DNA of 64,000 bases, from assembly GCF_001886615.1 (NCBI RefSeq), contig NZ_CP018139.1:1612001-1676000 (forward strand), written 5' to 3'. This DNA comes from Halomonas aestuarii. Its GTDB lineage: Bacteria > Pseudomonadota > Gammaproteobacteria > Pseudomonadales > Halomonadaceae. Both the position numbers and the translations under genes were made by a program. The number at the start of each line of letters is the position of its first letter. Position 1 is the first letter of the stretch. A model generated the notes under the pieces. The model did not search any database. It saw only the letters and a list, made by a program, of their open reading frames with translations, and had not been told where the DNA came from. Below, piece after piece: positions 1 to 8,750 of this stretch.

Positions 1-1177
1 GCAGCAGCTGGTCGACGGACAGCTTGGCCACCGCGCAGGCCGCGAAGAGGTTGACGCCGAGTGGCGGCGTGAACATGCCGAGCGCCAGGTTCACCACGAC
101 GATCAGGCCGAAGTGCACCGGGTCGATGCCGTACTGGATGGCGATGGGCGTGAAGATCGGTGCCAGCACCAGGATCGCGGCGGAGGTCTCGATGAACATC
201 CCGACCACCAGCAGCATGACGTTCACCGCCAGCAGGAAGGCGATGGGGCTGTCGAAGACCTGGGTCACCCAGGCCGCGACCTCGCCCGGCAGACCCGAGC
301 GGCTGATCAGGAAGCTGAACAGCGCCGCGGCCGCGATGATCAGCATCACCGCCGTCGTCGAGATCACGCTTTCCTTGAAGATCGGGAACAGCTCGGACAG
401 GGGGAGCTCACGGTAGATCAGCCCCCCGACGACCAGGGCATAGACCACCGCCACGGCCGAAGCCTCGGTGGGGGTGAAGACACCGCCGTAGATGCCGCCG
501 ATCACCACCACCGGCATCAGCAGGGCGGCCCAGGCCCGCTTGAAGGCAGTGGGGAAGTCGTGACGATCCTCCCGATCACGCAATCCGTAGCCGCGAACCT
601 TGCAGAACAGGTAGAGGAACAGCAGCAGGGCACCGCCGATCAGCAGGCCCGGGCCGATACCGGCGATGAACAGCTTGCCGATCGAGGTATCGGTGCTCAC
701 CCCGTAGAGGATCAGCGGGATGGAGGGCGGGATCAGCACCCCCAGCTCCGCGGAGGAGGCCTGGATGGAGGCCGCCAGCGGGCGCGGGTAATCGTGCTTG
801 ACCATGGCGGGAATCAGGATCGAGCCGATGGCGAAGGTGGTCGCCACACTGGAGCCTGAGACCGCGGCGAACATCATGCAGGTCAGCACGCAGGTCATGG
901 CCAGCCCGCCCTGGAGGCCGCCGACCAGGGACTTGGCGAGGTCCACCAGGCGACGGGAGATGCCGCCCGCGGCCATCAGGTTGCCCGCCAGGATGAAGAA
1001 CGGGATCGCCATGAGGGGAAAATTGTCGATGCCCACGAACATCTGCTGGGGCACCAGCAGCAGGGGCAGCGGCGTGAAGAACTCGATGCCGATGATCGAG
1101 GCCAGCACGATCGAGACGGCAATGGGCACCCCGAGGCTGAACAGGATGATCAGCGAGAGGCCGATGGCGGCATTCAT
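1..1177 (-). CDS. dctM: TRAP transporter large permease DctM (3' end outside window)
   Basis: This is the 12-TM-type large membrane subunit of a tripartite ATP-independent periplasmic transporter, which drives substrate uptake with the Na+ gradient. The visible 392 residues begin MNAAIGLSLIILFSLGVPIA and run through many hydrophobic segments. They include the family blocks FFILAGNLMAAGG, SGSSVATTFAIGS and IPPSIPLILYG. The start at 1177 forms an ATGA overlap with the stop of dctQ, showing translational coupling. The gene runs off the left edge, so its C-terminus is not seen. It closes the tetronate operon that starts at ltnD. Family assignment is certain; the substrate (L-threonate/D-erythronate) is inferred from the neighbouring catabolic genes. 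Confidence 0.93.
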   Translation of the reverse strand, partial: MNAAIGLSLIILFSLGVPIAVSIVLASIIGIEFFTPLPLLLVPQQMFVGIDNFPLMAIPFFILAGNLMAAGGISRRLVDLAKSLVGGLQGGLAMTCVLTCMMFAAVSGSSVATTFAIGSILIPAMVKHDYPRPLAASIQASSAELGVLIPPSIPLILYGVSTDTSIGKLFIAGIGPGLLIGGALLLFLYLFCKVRGYGLRDREDRHDFPTAFKRAWAALLMPVVVIGGIYGGVFTPTEASAVAVVYALVVGGLIYRELPLSELFPIFKESVISTTAVMLIIAAAALFSFLISRSGLPGEVAAWVTQVFDSPIAFLLAVNVMLLVVGMFIETSAAILVLAPIFTPIAIQYGIDPVHFGLIVVVNLALGMFTPPLGVNLFAACAVAKLSVDQLL

Positions 1178-1776
1178 GGGTGTTCACTCCTGTCATGGGG
1201 GTTGCCGGGGGCAGCGGCACCGTCCGGGTCGTTGCCGGCCACCGCCGGCGAGCCAGGAAGCGACTCTTCCACGTCGGGCCCGATGATTTCCTGGCCGGCG
1301 GCCTGGGCGAGCAGGCGCGCCACCACTGCAATCAACGCGAAACTGGCGCCCACCGGCATGGCGGCATAGGCCCAGGCGATGGAGACCTCGAGACCGGAGA
1401 GCATCTGTGACTGGACGCGCAGCGTCATGGCGGTGCCGAAGTAGATCAGCACGAACAGCACCAATGTGCAGCACGCGGCGATGAGCCCTTCCAGCCAGAT
1501 CAGGCGACGGCCCGGTACCAGCTTGTAGATGACCTCCACGGACATCATGAAGCCGCCCCGGAAGCCTGCCGCGGCCCCGAGGAAGACACACCAGATCATG
1601 GCAGAGCGGGAAATGACCTCCGACCAGGTCGAAGGGGCATCGAAGACGAATCGCGTCATCACCTGGTAGAAGCCCAGGGTGACCGAAACGATCAGCATGA
1701 GAATGGCGCCGAGCAGGGCCAGACGCGTGGTCTGGCGCTCGACGCTGAGAAAGAGTTGCAGCATCGTGGCCACCAT
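1174..1776 (-). CDS. dctQ: TRAP transporter small permease DctQ
   Basis: Small four-TM membrane subunit of the TRAP transporter, 200 aa. It binds the large permease in the inner membrane. The four hydrophobic stretches lie at about residues 17-38, 55-75, 92-115 and 132-158. The motif WCVFLGAAAGFRGG is typical of DctQ. The last ~40 residues form a polar tail rich in Pro, Gly and Asp, longer than usual. The stop overlaps the dctM start by 4 bp, and the gene follows dctP by about 55 bp. It belongs to the same minus-strand operon as the tetronate enzymes. Confidence 0.92.
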   Translation of the reverse strand: MVATMLQLFLSVERQTTRLALLGAILMLIVSVTLGFYQVMTRFVFDAPSTWSEVISRSAMIWCVFLGAAAGFRGGFMMSVEVIYKLVPGRRLIWLEGLIAACCTLVLFVLIYFGTAMTLRVQSQMLSGLEVSIAWAYAAMPVGASFALIAVVARLLAQAAGQEIIGPDVEESLPGSPAVAGNDPDGAAAPGNPHDRSEHP

Positions 1777-1832
1777 CTAAGAAACGGGACCCCGGCACCC
1801 GGACGGGGGTGCCGGGGCGTCGATTCAGCGGA

Positions 1833-2834
1833 TCAGCAATCGCTGCCCCGCACACGGTCGAGCATCTCGCTGCCGTACTGGTCGGTATAGATCTGGTAGG
1901 CGGGCTTGACGGCCTCCTGGAACGGGCCCTTGTCGATGTCCGTGTTCACGGTCATGCCCTTCTCACGCAGCAGCTCCACACCATCACGCTCGAGACGCGA
2001 CACTTCCTCGCGGGTGGCCTCGGCGGAGGCCTGGGCGGCCTGCTCGAACCAGCCACGCTCCTCCTCGGAGAGCCCGTCGATCAGGATCGGCGAACCCAGC
2101 ACCACGGCGGGCGAGTAGACGTGCCCGGTCAGCGAGAGGTGATCCTGCACTTCCCAGAACTTGGTGGCGACGATCACCGTGATGGGGTTCTCCTGACCGT
2201 CCACGGTGCCCTGCTGCAGGGCGGTGAACACCTCCGGGAAGGCCATCGGCGTGGGGTGCACGCCCATCTGCTCGAAGGCCTCCATGTGCACCTTGTTCTC
2301 CATGGTGCGGACCTTGAGGCCCTCGGCATCGGCGGGGGAGGTGACCGCCCGCTTGCTGTTGGTCATGTGGCGGAAGCCGTTCTCGGACCAGGCCAGGCCC
2401 ACCAGGTTGTGCTCGCTCATCTCGTCGAGCAGGTCCTGGCCGACCTCACCGTCCAGCACGCAACGCGCCTGGTCGTAGTCCTTGAACAGGAACGGCAGGT
2501 CGAGCACATAGGTCCCCGGCACGAAGTTGCCGAGCGGGCCGGTGGAGGTGATCACCACGTCCACGGTGCCGATCTGCAGGCCCTCGATCATGGCGCGCTC
2601 GCCGCCCAGGGCACCGGAAGGATGCTCCACGACCTCGAACTCGCCGTCGCTGAGACGCTCCAGGGTCTCCTTGAAGGCGTCGGCACCGACCGAGTAGTGG
2701 GAGCTGTCGGAAAGGGTATGGCCCAGGTTGACGGTCTGGGCCGCCTGGGCACTCAGGGCCCCCATGGCCAGGGCGGCGGTCGTGACACTGGTAATGGCAG
2801 TAACCAGGCTGCGGCGTGTGAAGGTGGCGTTCAT
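1833..2834 (-). CDS. dctP: TRAP transporter substrate-binding protein DctP
   Basis: Periplasmic solute receptor of the TRAP system, 333 aa, DctP family. An N-terminal signal peptide (MNATFTRRSLVTAITSVTTA, then a small-residue cleavage region SAQAAQ) is followed by the binding fold. The family block around GENGFRH/MTNSKR and the substrate-carboxylate segment LKVRTMEN (conserved Arg) are present. I chose the ATG at 2834 because TGAGGT lies just upstream; an ATG 27 nt earlier has no Shine-Dalgarno. It lies 62 bp after denD, so it is probably transcribed with it. The ligand is likely a four-carbon sugar acid, inferred only from the operon. Confidence 0.92.
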   Translation of the reverse strand: MNATFTRRSLVTAITSVTTAALAMGALSAQAAQTVNLGHTLSDSSHYSVGADAFKETLERLSDGEFEVVEHPSGALGGERAMIEGLQIGTVDVVITSTGPLGNFVPGTYVLDLPFLFKDYDQARCVLDGEVGQDLLDEMSEHNLVGLAWSENGFRHMTNSKRAVTSPADAEGLKVRTMENKVHMEAFEQMGVHPTPMAFPEVFTALQQGTVDGQENPITVIVATKFWEVQDHLSLTGHVYSPAVVLGSPILIDGLSEEERGWFEQAAQASAEATREEVSRLERDGVELLREKGMTVNTDIDKGPFQEAVKPAYQIYTDQYGSEMLDRVRGSDC

Positions 2835-2896
2835 TGTTGTTACCTCATTTTGCTTTGACACGCTTGGGAAGGACCCCGGGACGCGTGGTTCCGGAG

Positions 2897-3859
2897 TCAG
2901 GCACGTTCGTCGAGGAAGGCCTCGACGATCTCTCGGAAATTATTGTCGCTTTCGAACCCCAGCTGGCGGGCGCGCTCGTTGGTGAAGCGCCCCGGCCAGC
3001 TGCCGACGATGGCCTCGATGCGGGGATCGGCTTCATGGCGGACCCGAGCCAGGGCCTCGTCCCCGGCGACCTCGCGCAGCGCCTCGAGCATCTCGGCGAC
3101 GCTCACGGTGATCCCCGGCAACATGAAGGCACGGAAGGAACCCAGAGAGTCACCCGAAACCTCGGCGCCATGGATCAGGGCGTCGACCACCCTGCCCGGC
3201 GACATCACGAACAACTCGAGGTCGGTGGACACCGGGCAGACGGCCTCCTCGCCGTTCAGCGGTTCGCGCAGGATGCTGGAGGCGAAGCTCGATGCGGCGG
3301 CATTGGGACGGCCCGGTCGGATCACGATGGTAGGCAGACGCAGCACCAGACCATCGACCAGCCCACGACGACTGTAGTCGTTGACCAGCAGCTCGCTCAT
3401 GGCCTTCTGGGTGCCGTAGGAATTCTGGGGATGCAGCGCCGTCATGTCGTCGAGCACCGACGGCAACTCCCCCCCGTAGGCCGCCACGGAACTGGCCATG
3501 ATCAGCCGGGTCCGGGAAAGGCCGTAGGCTCGACAGCCCTCCAGCAGCGCGCGGGTTGAATCGAAGTTGACCCGCATGCCCAGGTCGAGGTCCGCCTCGG
3601 CCGCCGAGCTGACCACCGCGGCCAGGTGATAGATGACGTCGGGTCGGGCTTCCAGCACCGGATCCAGGGCCCCTGAGGCGCTGATGTCCAGCGCCAGGGA
3701 CTGGACCTCGATGCCCTCCCGATCAATGGCAGGCGGCGCGGTCTGGTCGACCAGGGTCAGGCGGCGGATGGCGTCGCCATTGAGCTCACCGCGGTCCAGG
3801 AGCTGGGCCACGAGGCGCTGGCCGAGGAAACCGGCGGCGCCGGTGATCGCTATGTGCAT
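2897..3859 (-). CDS. denD: D-erythronate dehydrogenase
   Basis: NAD-dependent short-chain (extended SDR) dehydrogenase, 320 aa, closest in pattern to DenD, which oxidises D-erythronate to 2-oxo-D-tetronate. The N-terminal Rossmann motif is TGAAGFLG (residues 6-13). An active-site YGTQK (Tyr-x-x-x-Lys) is in the middle, preceded by the conserved SSVAAYGG serine region. The start has a GAGAG ribosome site. Placement between otnI and dctP, in an operon that also has otnK, otnC and ltnD, supports this over a generic nucleotide-sugar epimerase. Having both denD and ltnD suggests the operon handles D-erythronate and L-threonate. Confidence 0.88.
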   Translation of the reverse strand: MHIAITGAAGFLGQRLVAQLLDRGELNGDAIRRLTLVDQTAPPAIDREGIEVQSLALDISASGALDPVLEARPDVIYHLAAVVSSAAEADLDLGMRVNFDSTRALLEGCRAYGLSRTRLIMASSVAAYGGELPSVLDDMTALHPQNSYGTQKAMSELLVNDYSRRGLVDGLVLRLPTIVIRPGRPNAAASSFASSILREPLNGEEAVCPVSTDLELFVMSPGRVVDALIHGAEVSGDSLGSFRAFMLPGITVSVAEMLEALREVAGDEALARVRHEADPRIEAIVGSWPGRFTNERARQLGFESDNNFREIVEAFLDERA

Positions 3860-3903
3860 GGTGCTCTCACTTGACGTTGGCGTTGGTGGAATGCATGGAC
3901 GGC

Positions 3904-4698
3904 TCAGCTCACTAGACCGTAGGGCTTGCCCCAGCCCAGCCCGTCGCGCGTGCCGGCCGCCGGTCGGTACTCGCAGCCGACCCAGCCGCGGTAGCCCAGG
4001 GTCTCGAGTCGCTTGAGCACCGCGGGGTAATGGACCTCGCCGACATCAGGCTCGTGGCGCTCAGGCACCCCGGCGATCTGCACATGGCCGATATGGGGCA
4101 GCAGCCGCTCCAGGTGACGGATCAGGTCACCCTCCATGATCTGGCAGTGGTAGAGATCGAACTGCAGGCGCAGGTTGTCGGCCCCCACGCTCTCGAGCAC
4201 TGCCACGGCCTGGTCCTGCCGGGACAGGAAATAGCCGGGCATGTCACGGGTGTTGATCGGCTCGATCAACAGCTCGCGCCCCGCGCTGGCCGCTTCACTC
4301 GCGGCGAAGCGCAGGTTTGCCAGGTAGGTGGCGTGGTGCGCCTCGCGGATCTCGTCATCGGCATCCTCGGGCAGCAGCCCGGCCATGGCATGCACCCGGG
4401 GACAGGCCAGGGCCTCGGCATAGCGCAGGGCCTCGACCACGGAACCCCGGAACTCGTCCTCGCGGCCCGGCAGGCTGGCCAGGCCGCGCTCACCAGCCTC
4501 CCAGTCACCGGGAGGCAGGTTGAACAGCACCTGCTCTAGCCCTGAGTCGCGCAGCGCCTCGGCCACGCGTTCCGGGGCATGGGCATAGGGAAACAGGTAC
4601 TCGACGCCATGGAAGCCGGCGTCGGCCGCCGCCGCGAAGCGGTCGAGGAAATCATGCTCGGTGAACAGCATGCTGAGGTTGGCGGCCAGTCGGATCAT
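3904..4698 (-). CDS. otnI: 2-oxo-tetronate isomerase (hydroxypyruvate isomerase family)
   Basis: A 264-aa TIM-barrel sugar isomerase of the Hyi/OtnI family. It interconverts 2-oxo- and 3-oxo-tetronate in the tetronate pathway. The family segments [27 protein letters not shown] and [14 protein letters not shown] (metal-ligand Glu, Asp and His) are present, and a late EYRPA carries the final Glu. Start ATG at 4698 with GAGGA upstream. OtnC follows in reverse gene order only 20 bp away. Sequence alone cannot separate OtnI from hydroxypyruvate isomerase; the linked otnK and otnC decide it. Confidence 0.88.
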   Translation of the reverse strand: MIRLAANLSMLFTEHDFLDRFAAAADAGFHGVEYLFPYAHAPERVAEALRDSGLEQVLFNLPPGDWEAGERGLASLPGREDEFRGSVVEALRYAEALACPRVHAMAGLLPEDADDEIREAHHATYLANLRFAASEAASAGRELLIEPINTRDMPGYFLSRQDQAVAVLESVGADNLRLQFDLYHCQIMEGDLIRHLERLLPHIGHVQIAGVPERHEPDVGEVHYPAVLKRLETLGYRGWVGCEYRPAAGTRDGLGWGKPYGLVS

Positions 4699-4718
4699 GA
4701 TGCGTCCTCGGTGTCGGC

Positions 4719-5366
4719 TCAGTCGCGCGGAAAGCGCGCTTCGAGTTCAGCGACCTGCTCGGGCGTCAGGCCGCGCGGATTCTGGCCTCGCAGCAGCAGG
4801 AACAGCCGGGCGGTCTCCTCCAGTTCCTCGGTCGCGTAGACGGCCGCCTCCAGCGACTTGCCGGCGACCACCGGGCCATGGTTGGCCAGCAGCACCGCGC
4901 TGTGTCGACCCGCCAGGCCCCGCACGGCGTCCCCCAGGCTCGGGTCGCCGGGGATGTGGTAGGGCACCAGCGGCAAGCGACCCACGCGCATCACATAATA
5001 GGCGGTCAACGGCGGGATGCAGTCGCAGGGATCGACATCGGGCAGGCAGGAGACGGCCACCGAATGGGTGGAATGGAGATGGACGATCGCGCCGGACTGG
5101 GGACGCTCCTCGTACATCGCCGTGTGCAGGAAGTGTTCCTTGGTCGGCCTGTCGCCATCGACCAGGTGACCGTCACGGTCGAGGCGCGAGATGCGCGCCG
5201 GATCGAGACGTCCCAGGCAGGCGTTGGTAGGCGTCATCAGCCAGCCGCCATCCTCCAGGCGCACGCTGATGTTGCCGCTGGAGCCCATGGTCAGGCCTCG
5301 GTCGAACAGGGACTGGCCGAGGGTGGCGATCTGGTCGCGCAGGGCATTGATGGCAGGGGCGCTCAT
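4719..5366 (-). CDS. otnC: 3-oxo-tetronate 4-phosphate decarboxylase (class II aldolase family)
   Basis: A 215-aa class II aldolase/adducin-fold metalloenzyme. OtnC decarboxylates 3-oxo-tetronate 4-phosphate to dihydroxyacetone phosphate, the exit of the pathway. The GSSGNISVR motif near residue 28, the Zn-ligand pair in [11 protein letters not shown] (HxH) and the later [11 protein letters not shown] histidine are visible. Length fits the family. The ATG overlaps the otnK stop by 4 bp, so the kinase that makes its substrate is translated just before it. A fuculose/ribulose-phosphate aldolase is the alternative by fold, but the context argues for OtnC. Confidence 0.9.
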   Translation of the reverse strand: MSAPAINALRDQIATLGQSLFDRGLTMGSSGNISVRLEDGGWLMTPTNACLGRLDPARISRLDRDGHLVDGDRPTKEHFLHTAMYEERPQSGAIVHLHSTHSVAVSCLPDVDPCDCIPPLTAYYVMRVGRLPLVPYHIPGDPSLGDAVRGLAGRHSAVLLANHGPVVAGKSLEAAVYATEELEETARLFLLLRGQNPRGLTPEQVAELEARFPRD

Positions 5367-6643
5367 GGCAGCACCTCGAAGGCACGGGTGAAGAAATCGG
5401 GGCCGCCGAAGTTGCCCGACTTGAGGGCCAGGGACAGGGGCGCCCGGTCACCCTCCAGCGGGACCTGGGTCCAGGGCACGCCGGGATCGATCTGCTCGCC
5501 GATGCGCAGGGTGCGAAGGCCCAGCGCCGAGACCACGGCCCCTGAGGTCTCGCCACCGGCCACCACCAGACGCCCCACCCCTTCGTCCACCAGACGGGTG
5601 GCCAGGTAACCCAGTGCCTCTTCCACCAGACGACCGGCATGCTCCGTGCCGAGGGCCGCCTGGGCGGCCTTGACCCGGTCGGGGTCGGCCGAGGCATAGA
5701 CCAGCACCGGCCCCCCGTCGGCCAGCCGCTCGCGTGCGAAATCCAGGGCCGCCTGCAGGTGCGACGGACCCTCGTCGAGGGACAGCGGGTCCAGGGCGAA
5801 GCCGGAATGATGCGCGAGGAAGTGGTCGACCTGCCCGAGCGTCGCCCGTGAACAGCTCCCGGAGAGCACCAGGGCACTGCCGCCGGAAGGAGACAACCGT
5901 CCCGCCTCGGCCACCTCGGCCAGCCAGCCTCGACGCCGGTACTGCTCGGGCAGCGCCTGGCCGAGGCCCGACCCTCCGGTCACCAGCGGCATGTCGACCA
6001 CGGCCTCGGCGATCACCTCGAGGTCCCGCTCATCGAGGGTGTCGCAGATCACGTGGCAGACACCCTCCGCGCGTAGCGCATCGAGATGCCGACGGGTCGC
6101 CTCGGGGCCCTGAGCCAGCACCTGCCGTGGGGCGAGCCCGACCGGCCTGCGGGTCTGACGCGACAGCACCCGAACGAGGTCGGCATCATGCATGGGATTG
6201 AGCGGGTGATGCTGCATGCCACTGTCGTTGAGCAACCGGTCCCCGACGAAGAGATGCCCCTGATAGACGGTACGGCCGTTGACGGGGAATGCCGGCACCA
6301 TCACCGTCTGGGCGGCCGCCAGGCGCTCGAGCAGGGCGTCGCTGACCGGGCCGATGTTCCCCTTGTCGGTGGAGTCGAAGGTCGAGCAGTACTTGAAGAA
6401 GCACTGGCGCGCCCCCTGCGCCTGCAACCAGTCCAGGGCGGCGAGGGACTCGCTGACCGCCTGGGACGCGGGGCAGGAGCGGGACTTCAGGGCCACGACC
6501 ACGGCGTCCACGTCCTCCAGCGCCAGCGGCGCCTCGGGTACGCCGATGACCTGAACGCAGCGCATGCCGCTGCGCACCAGGTTGTTGGCCAGGTCGGTGG
6601 CTCCGGTGAAGTCGTCGGCGATGGCGCCCAGCACGATCCCCAT
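5363..6643 (-). CDS. otnK: 3-oxo-tetronate kinase
   Basis: Four-carbon acid sugar kinase (former DUF1537 family), about 426 aa. It phosphorylates 3-oxo-tetronate at O4. The N-terminal GAIADDFTGATDLANNL motif defines the family. A glycine-rich C-terminal nucleotide-binding segment, VVAGGETSGAVVSAL, is present. I chose the ATG at 6643 because GAGG lies 7 nt upstream; the in-frame GTG two codons earlier sits too close to it. The ltnD stop is only 2 bp away, and the 3' end overlaps otnC. The kinase is the most diagnostic gene of the tetronate operon. Confidence 0.92.
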   Translation of the reverse strand: MGIVLGAIADDFTGATDLANNLVRSGMRCVQVIGVPEAPLALEDVDAVVVALKSRSCPASQAVSESLAALDWLQAQGARQCFFKYCSTFDSTDKGNIGPVSDALLERLAAAQTVMVPAFPVNGRTVYQGHLFVGDRLLNDSGMQHHPLNPMHDADLVRVLSRQTRRPVGLAPRQVLAQGPEATRRHLDALRAEGVCHVICDTLDERDLEVIAEAVVDMPLVTGGSGLGQALPEQYRRRGWLAEVAEAGRLSPSGGSALVLSGSCSRATLGQVDHFLAHHSGFALDPLSLDEGPSHLQAALDFARERLADGGPVLVYASADPDRVKAAQAALGTEHAGRLVEEALGYLATRLVDEGVGRLVVAGGETSGAVVSALGLRTLRIGEQIDPGVPWTQVPLEGDRAPLSLALKSGNFGGPDFFTRAFEVLP

Positions 6644-6645
6644 GC

Positions 6646-7584
6646 TCACACCTCACCGTCGTCGTTGGCCGCCTCGGGAAGGGTGATGCCCGACAGCCGT
6701 TCGTAGACCTTGATCACCGCCGAATCGTCCTCGCGACCGAAGCCGGCTCCCTTGGCGGCGGTGAACTGCTGCAGGGCGCTGGCCGCCACCGGGGTCGGCA
6801 TCGCCAGTTCGCGCCCGGTCTCATGGACGATGTTGAGGTCCTTGACGAAGATATCGACGGCGGAGAGCGGCGTATAGTCGCCCTTGAGGATGTGAGGCAC
6901 CCGGTTCTCGAACATCCAGGAGTTGCCCGCCGAGTGGGTGATCACTTCATAGACGGTCTCCGGGTCCAGCCCCAGGCGGATGCCAAGGGCCAGGGCCTCG
7001 GCGGCGGTGGCGATATGCACCCCGGCCAGCAGCTGGTTGACGAGCTTCATGCTCGAGCCGATGCCGACCTCTTCGCCCAGGCGATAGACGGTGGCGGCCA
7101 TGCCGTCGAGGGCCGGCGAGGCCTTGTCGAACGCGGCCGAGGTGCCGGACGCCATCACCGACAGCTGACCGGCGCGCGCCTTGGCCGCCCCGCCGCTGAT
7201 CGGCGCGTCGAGCATCGCGAGCCCGGCCTCGGCCAGCCGCTCGCCGAGCCGACGTGCGATGCTGGGGGCGACGGTGGCGCACTGCAGCACCACGCTGCCG
7301 GGGGCAAGGTGGCCCACGAGGCCCTGGTCACCGAACAGGACCTGCTCGACCTGGTCGGCATTGACGACCACCAGGAGCACGATGTCGCAGTGCGCCGCCA
7401 GCTCCGCAGGGGTGGCGGCGCACTGACCGCCCGCGTCCTCGAAGGCACGGCGAGCCGAAGGGGAGACGTCACAGCCCGTCACCGTCATGCCCTGCTCGAG
7501 CAGCGCGGTGGCCGTGCCCATGCCCATGGCCCCCAGGCCGATGACCCCGATGCGAGGCGTGATTGCGGAAATGTCGCTCACCTT
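6646..7584 (-). CDS. ltnD: L-threonate dehydrogenase
   Basis: Beta-hydroxyacid dehydrogenase (6-phosphogluconate dehydrogenase/HIBADH superfamily), about 312 aa. LtnD oxidises L-threonate to 2-oxo-tetronate with NAD. The N-terminal Rossmann motif is GVIGLGAMGMG; the substrate motif DAPISGGAAKARAG and the catalytic lysine segment GSSMKLVNQLLAG follow. I prefer the GTG at 7584, which has GGGAG 8 nt upstream. The ATG at 7629 lies inside the regulator's palindrome and would be an unlikely start. This is the first gene of the tetronate operon. A tartronate-semialdehyde reductase is the main alternative. Confidence 0.88.
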   Translation of the reverse strand, partial: KVSDISAITPRIGVIGLGAMGMGTATALLEQGMTVTGCDVSPSARRAFEDAGGQCAATPAELAAHCDIVLLVVVNADQVEQVLFGDQGLVGHLAPGSVVLQCATVAPSIARRLGERLAEAGLAMLDAPISGGAAKARAGQLSVMASGTSAAFDKASPALDGMAATVYRLGEEVGIGSSMKLVNQLLAGVHIATAAEALALGIRLGLDPETVYEVITHSAGNSWMFENRVPHILKGDYTPLSAVDIFVKDLNIVHETGRELAMPTPVAASALQQFTAAKGAGFGREDDSAVIKVYERLSGITLPEAANDDGEV

Positions 7585-7615
7585 TCGATCTCCCGATGGC
7601 CCTGTAAATCGTGAT

Positions 7616-7643
7616 GGTAGCGCTGTCATGTTAGCGCTAACAT
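7616..7643. promoter_or_regulatory. LacI-family operator pair between ltnD and its regulator
   Basis: A perfect 16-bp palindrome, ATGTTAGC/GCTAACAT (7628-7643), has the GC-centred form expected of LacI/GntR-type repressors. A second, degenerate half-matching copy (GGTAGCGCTGTC, 7616-7627) has its centre 14 bp away. Both lie in the short divergent region between ltnD and the lacI-type gene, so one bound repressor could control both directions. This is seen directly; the binding protein is inferred. Confidence 0.8.
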
Positions 7644-7697
7644 AGTTCTATACGAGTGATTTCCCAGCGGCAAGCTCAGCGGACAAGGATGAGACCA

Positions 7698-8732
7698 ATG
7701 TCTAATCAGGAAACCTCAAGATCACGACACAGGCGTGGCTCGGCAAAACCCACCCTGAAGGATGTCGCCGAGGCGGCCGGGGTCTCCTCCATCACGGTCT
7801 CCCGTGCCTTGAATACGCCCGAACGGGTCAACGAGGAGACACGCAAGCGGGTCCTCGAGGCGGTCGACCGGGTGGGCTACGTGCCCAACCTCGTCGCCGG
7901 CAGCCTGGCCTCCTCCAGTTCCCGCTTCATCGCGGTGATCGTCCCGTCCCTGGCCAATGCTGTCTTCATCGAGGTGATCAAGGGCCTTCAGGAAACCTTC
8001 GAGGCCCGGGGCTACCAGATCCTGCTCGGCAACACCGATTACGACCTCAAGCGCGAACAGCAGCTGATCCGAACGTTCCTCGGCTGGTCCTGCTCGGCGC
8101 TGGTCACCGCCGGGCTGCGTCACAGCGAGGGCTGCCGCACCCTGATGAGCAACTGGGACAAGCCGATCATGGAAGTGATGGAGCTGGGGGAGGCCCTGGA
8201 CCTCAACGTCGGGCTCGACCATGAGGAGGCCGGGCGCTGCATGGCCCACCACCTGCTGGAGCGGGGCTATCGCTCGATCGTCTACGTGGGCGCCTGCATG
8301 GACCGGGACTACCGAGCCGGCATGCGCTTCTCGGGGCATCGCCATGTACTGGAAGCGGCCGGCCTGGAGGCTCCCCTGATCGAGCTCGACCAGCTGGGCA
8401 GCCTGGCGGCGGGGGCGGCCGGGCTCGACCGTGTCCTGGAGGACTTTCCCGACGCACGGGCCATCCATTTCGCCAACGACGACCTGGCGACCGGTGCCCT
8501 GCTCCATGCGCAGCGCCTTGGCCTGCGGGTGCCCGAGGATATGGCCATCGCGGGCTTCAACGGCCTGCCGCTCGGCCAGCACGTCACACCGCGCCTGACC
8601 ACCATCCAGTCACCCCGTGAGGCCATGGGAAGGCGGGCGGCGGAACAGGTCCTGAGACGTCTGGACCATCAGCCGGTGACGCGACGCCAGCACGACGTGG
8701 GCTTCAAGCTCCTGGTCGGCCAGAGCACCTGA
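7698..8732 (+). CDS. LacI-family transcriptional regulator of the tetronate operon
   Basis: Repressor of the LacI/GalR family, 344 aa. The helix-turn-helix and hinge helix sit near residues 19-60 (TLKDVAEAAGVSSITVSRAL). A periplasmic-binding-protein-like sensor domain follows, ending in SPREAMGRRAAEQVLRRL. It resembles the GntR (gluconate) subgroup. The ATG at 7698 has AAGGA about 8 nt upstream; an in-frame ATG 42 nt earlier has no such site. It is divergent from the threonate/erythronate operon, with a palindromic operator in between. The inducer is probably a tetronate or a pathway intermediate (inference). Confidence 0.92.
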   Translation: MSNQETSRSRHRRGSAKPTLKDVAEAAGVSSITVSRALNTPERVNEETRKRVLEAVDRVGYVPNLVAGSLASSSSRFIAVIVPSLANAVFIEVIKGLQETFEARGYQILLGNTDYDLKREQQLIRTFLGWSCSALVTAGLRHSEGCRTLMSNWDKPIMEVMELGEALDLNVGLDHEEAGRCMAHHLLERGYRSIVYVGACMDRDYRAGMRFSGHRHVLEAAGLEAPLIELDQLGSLAAGAAGLDRVLEDFPDARAIHFANDDLATGALLHAQRLGLRVPEDMAIAGFNGLPLGQHVTPRLTTIQSPREAMGRRAAEQVLRRLDHQPVTRRQHDVGFKLLVGQST

Positions 8733-8750
8733 GGCCCCGGCGCCAGATCC

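Noticed and set aside
7629..7631. Upstream ATG as ltnD start
   Set aside because: It falls inside the regulator palindrome with no Shine-Dalgarno; the GTG at 7584 has a good one.
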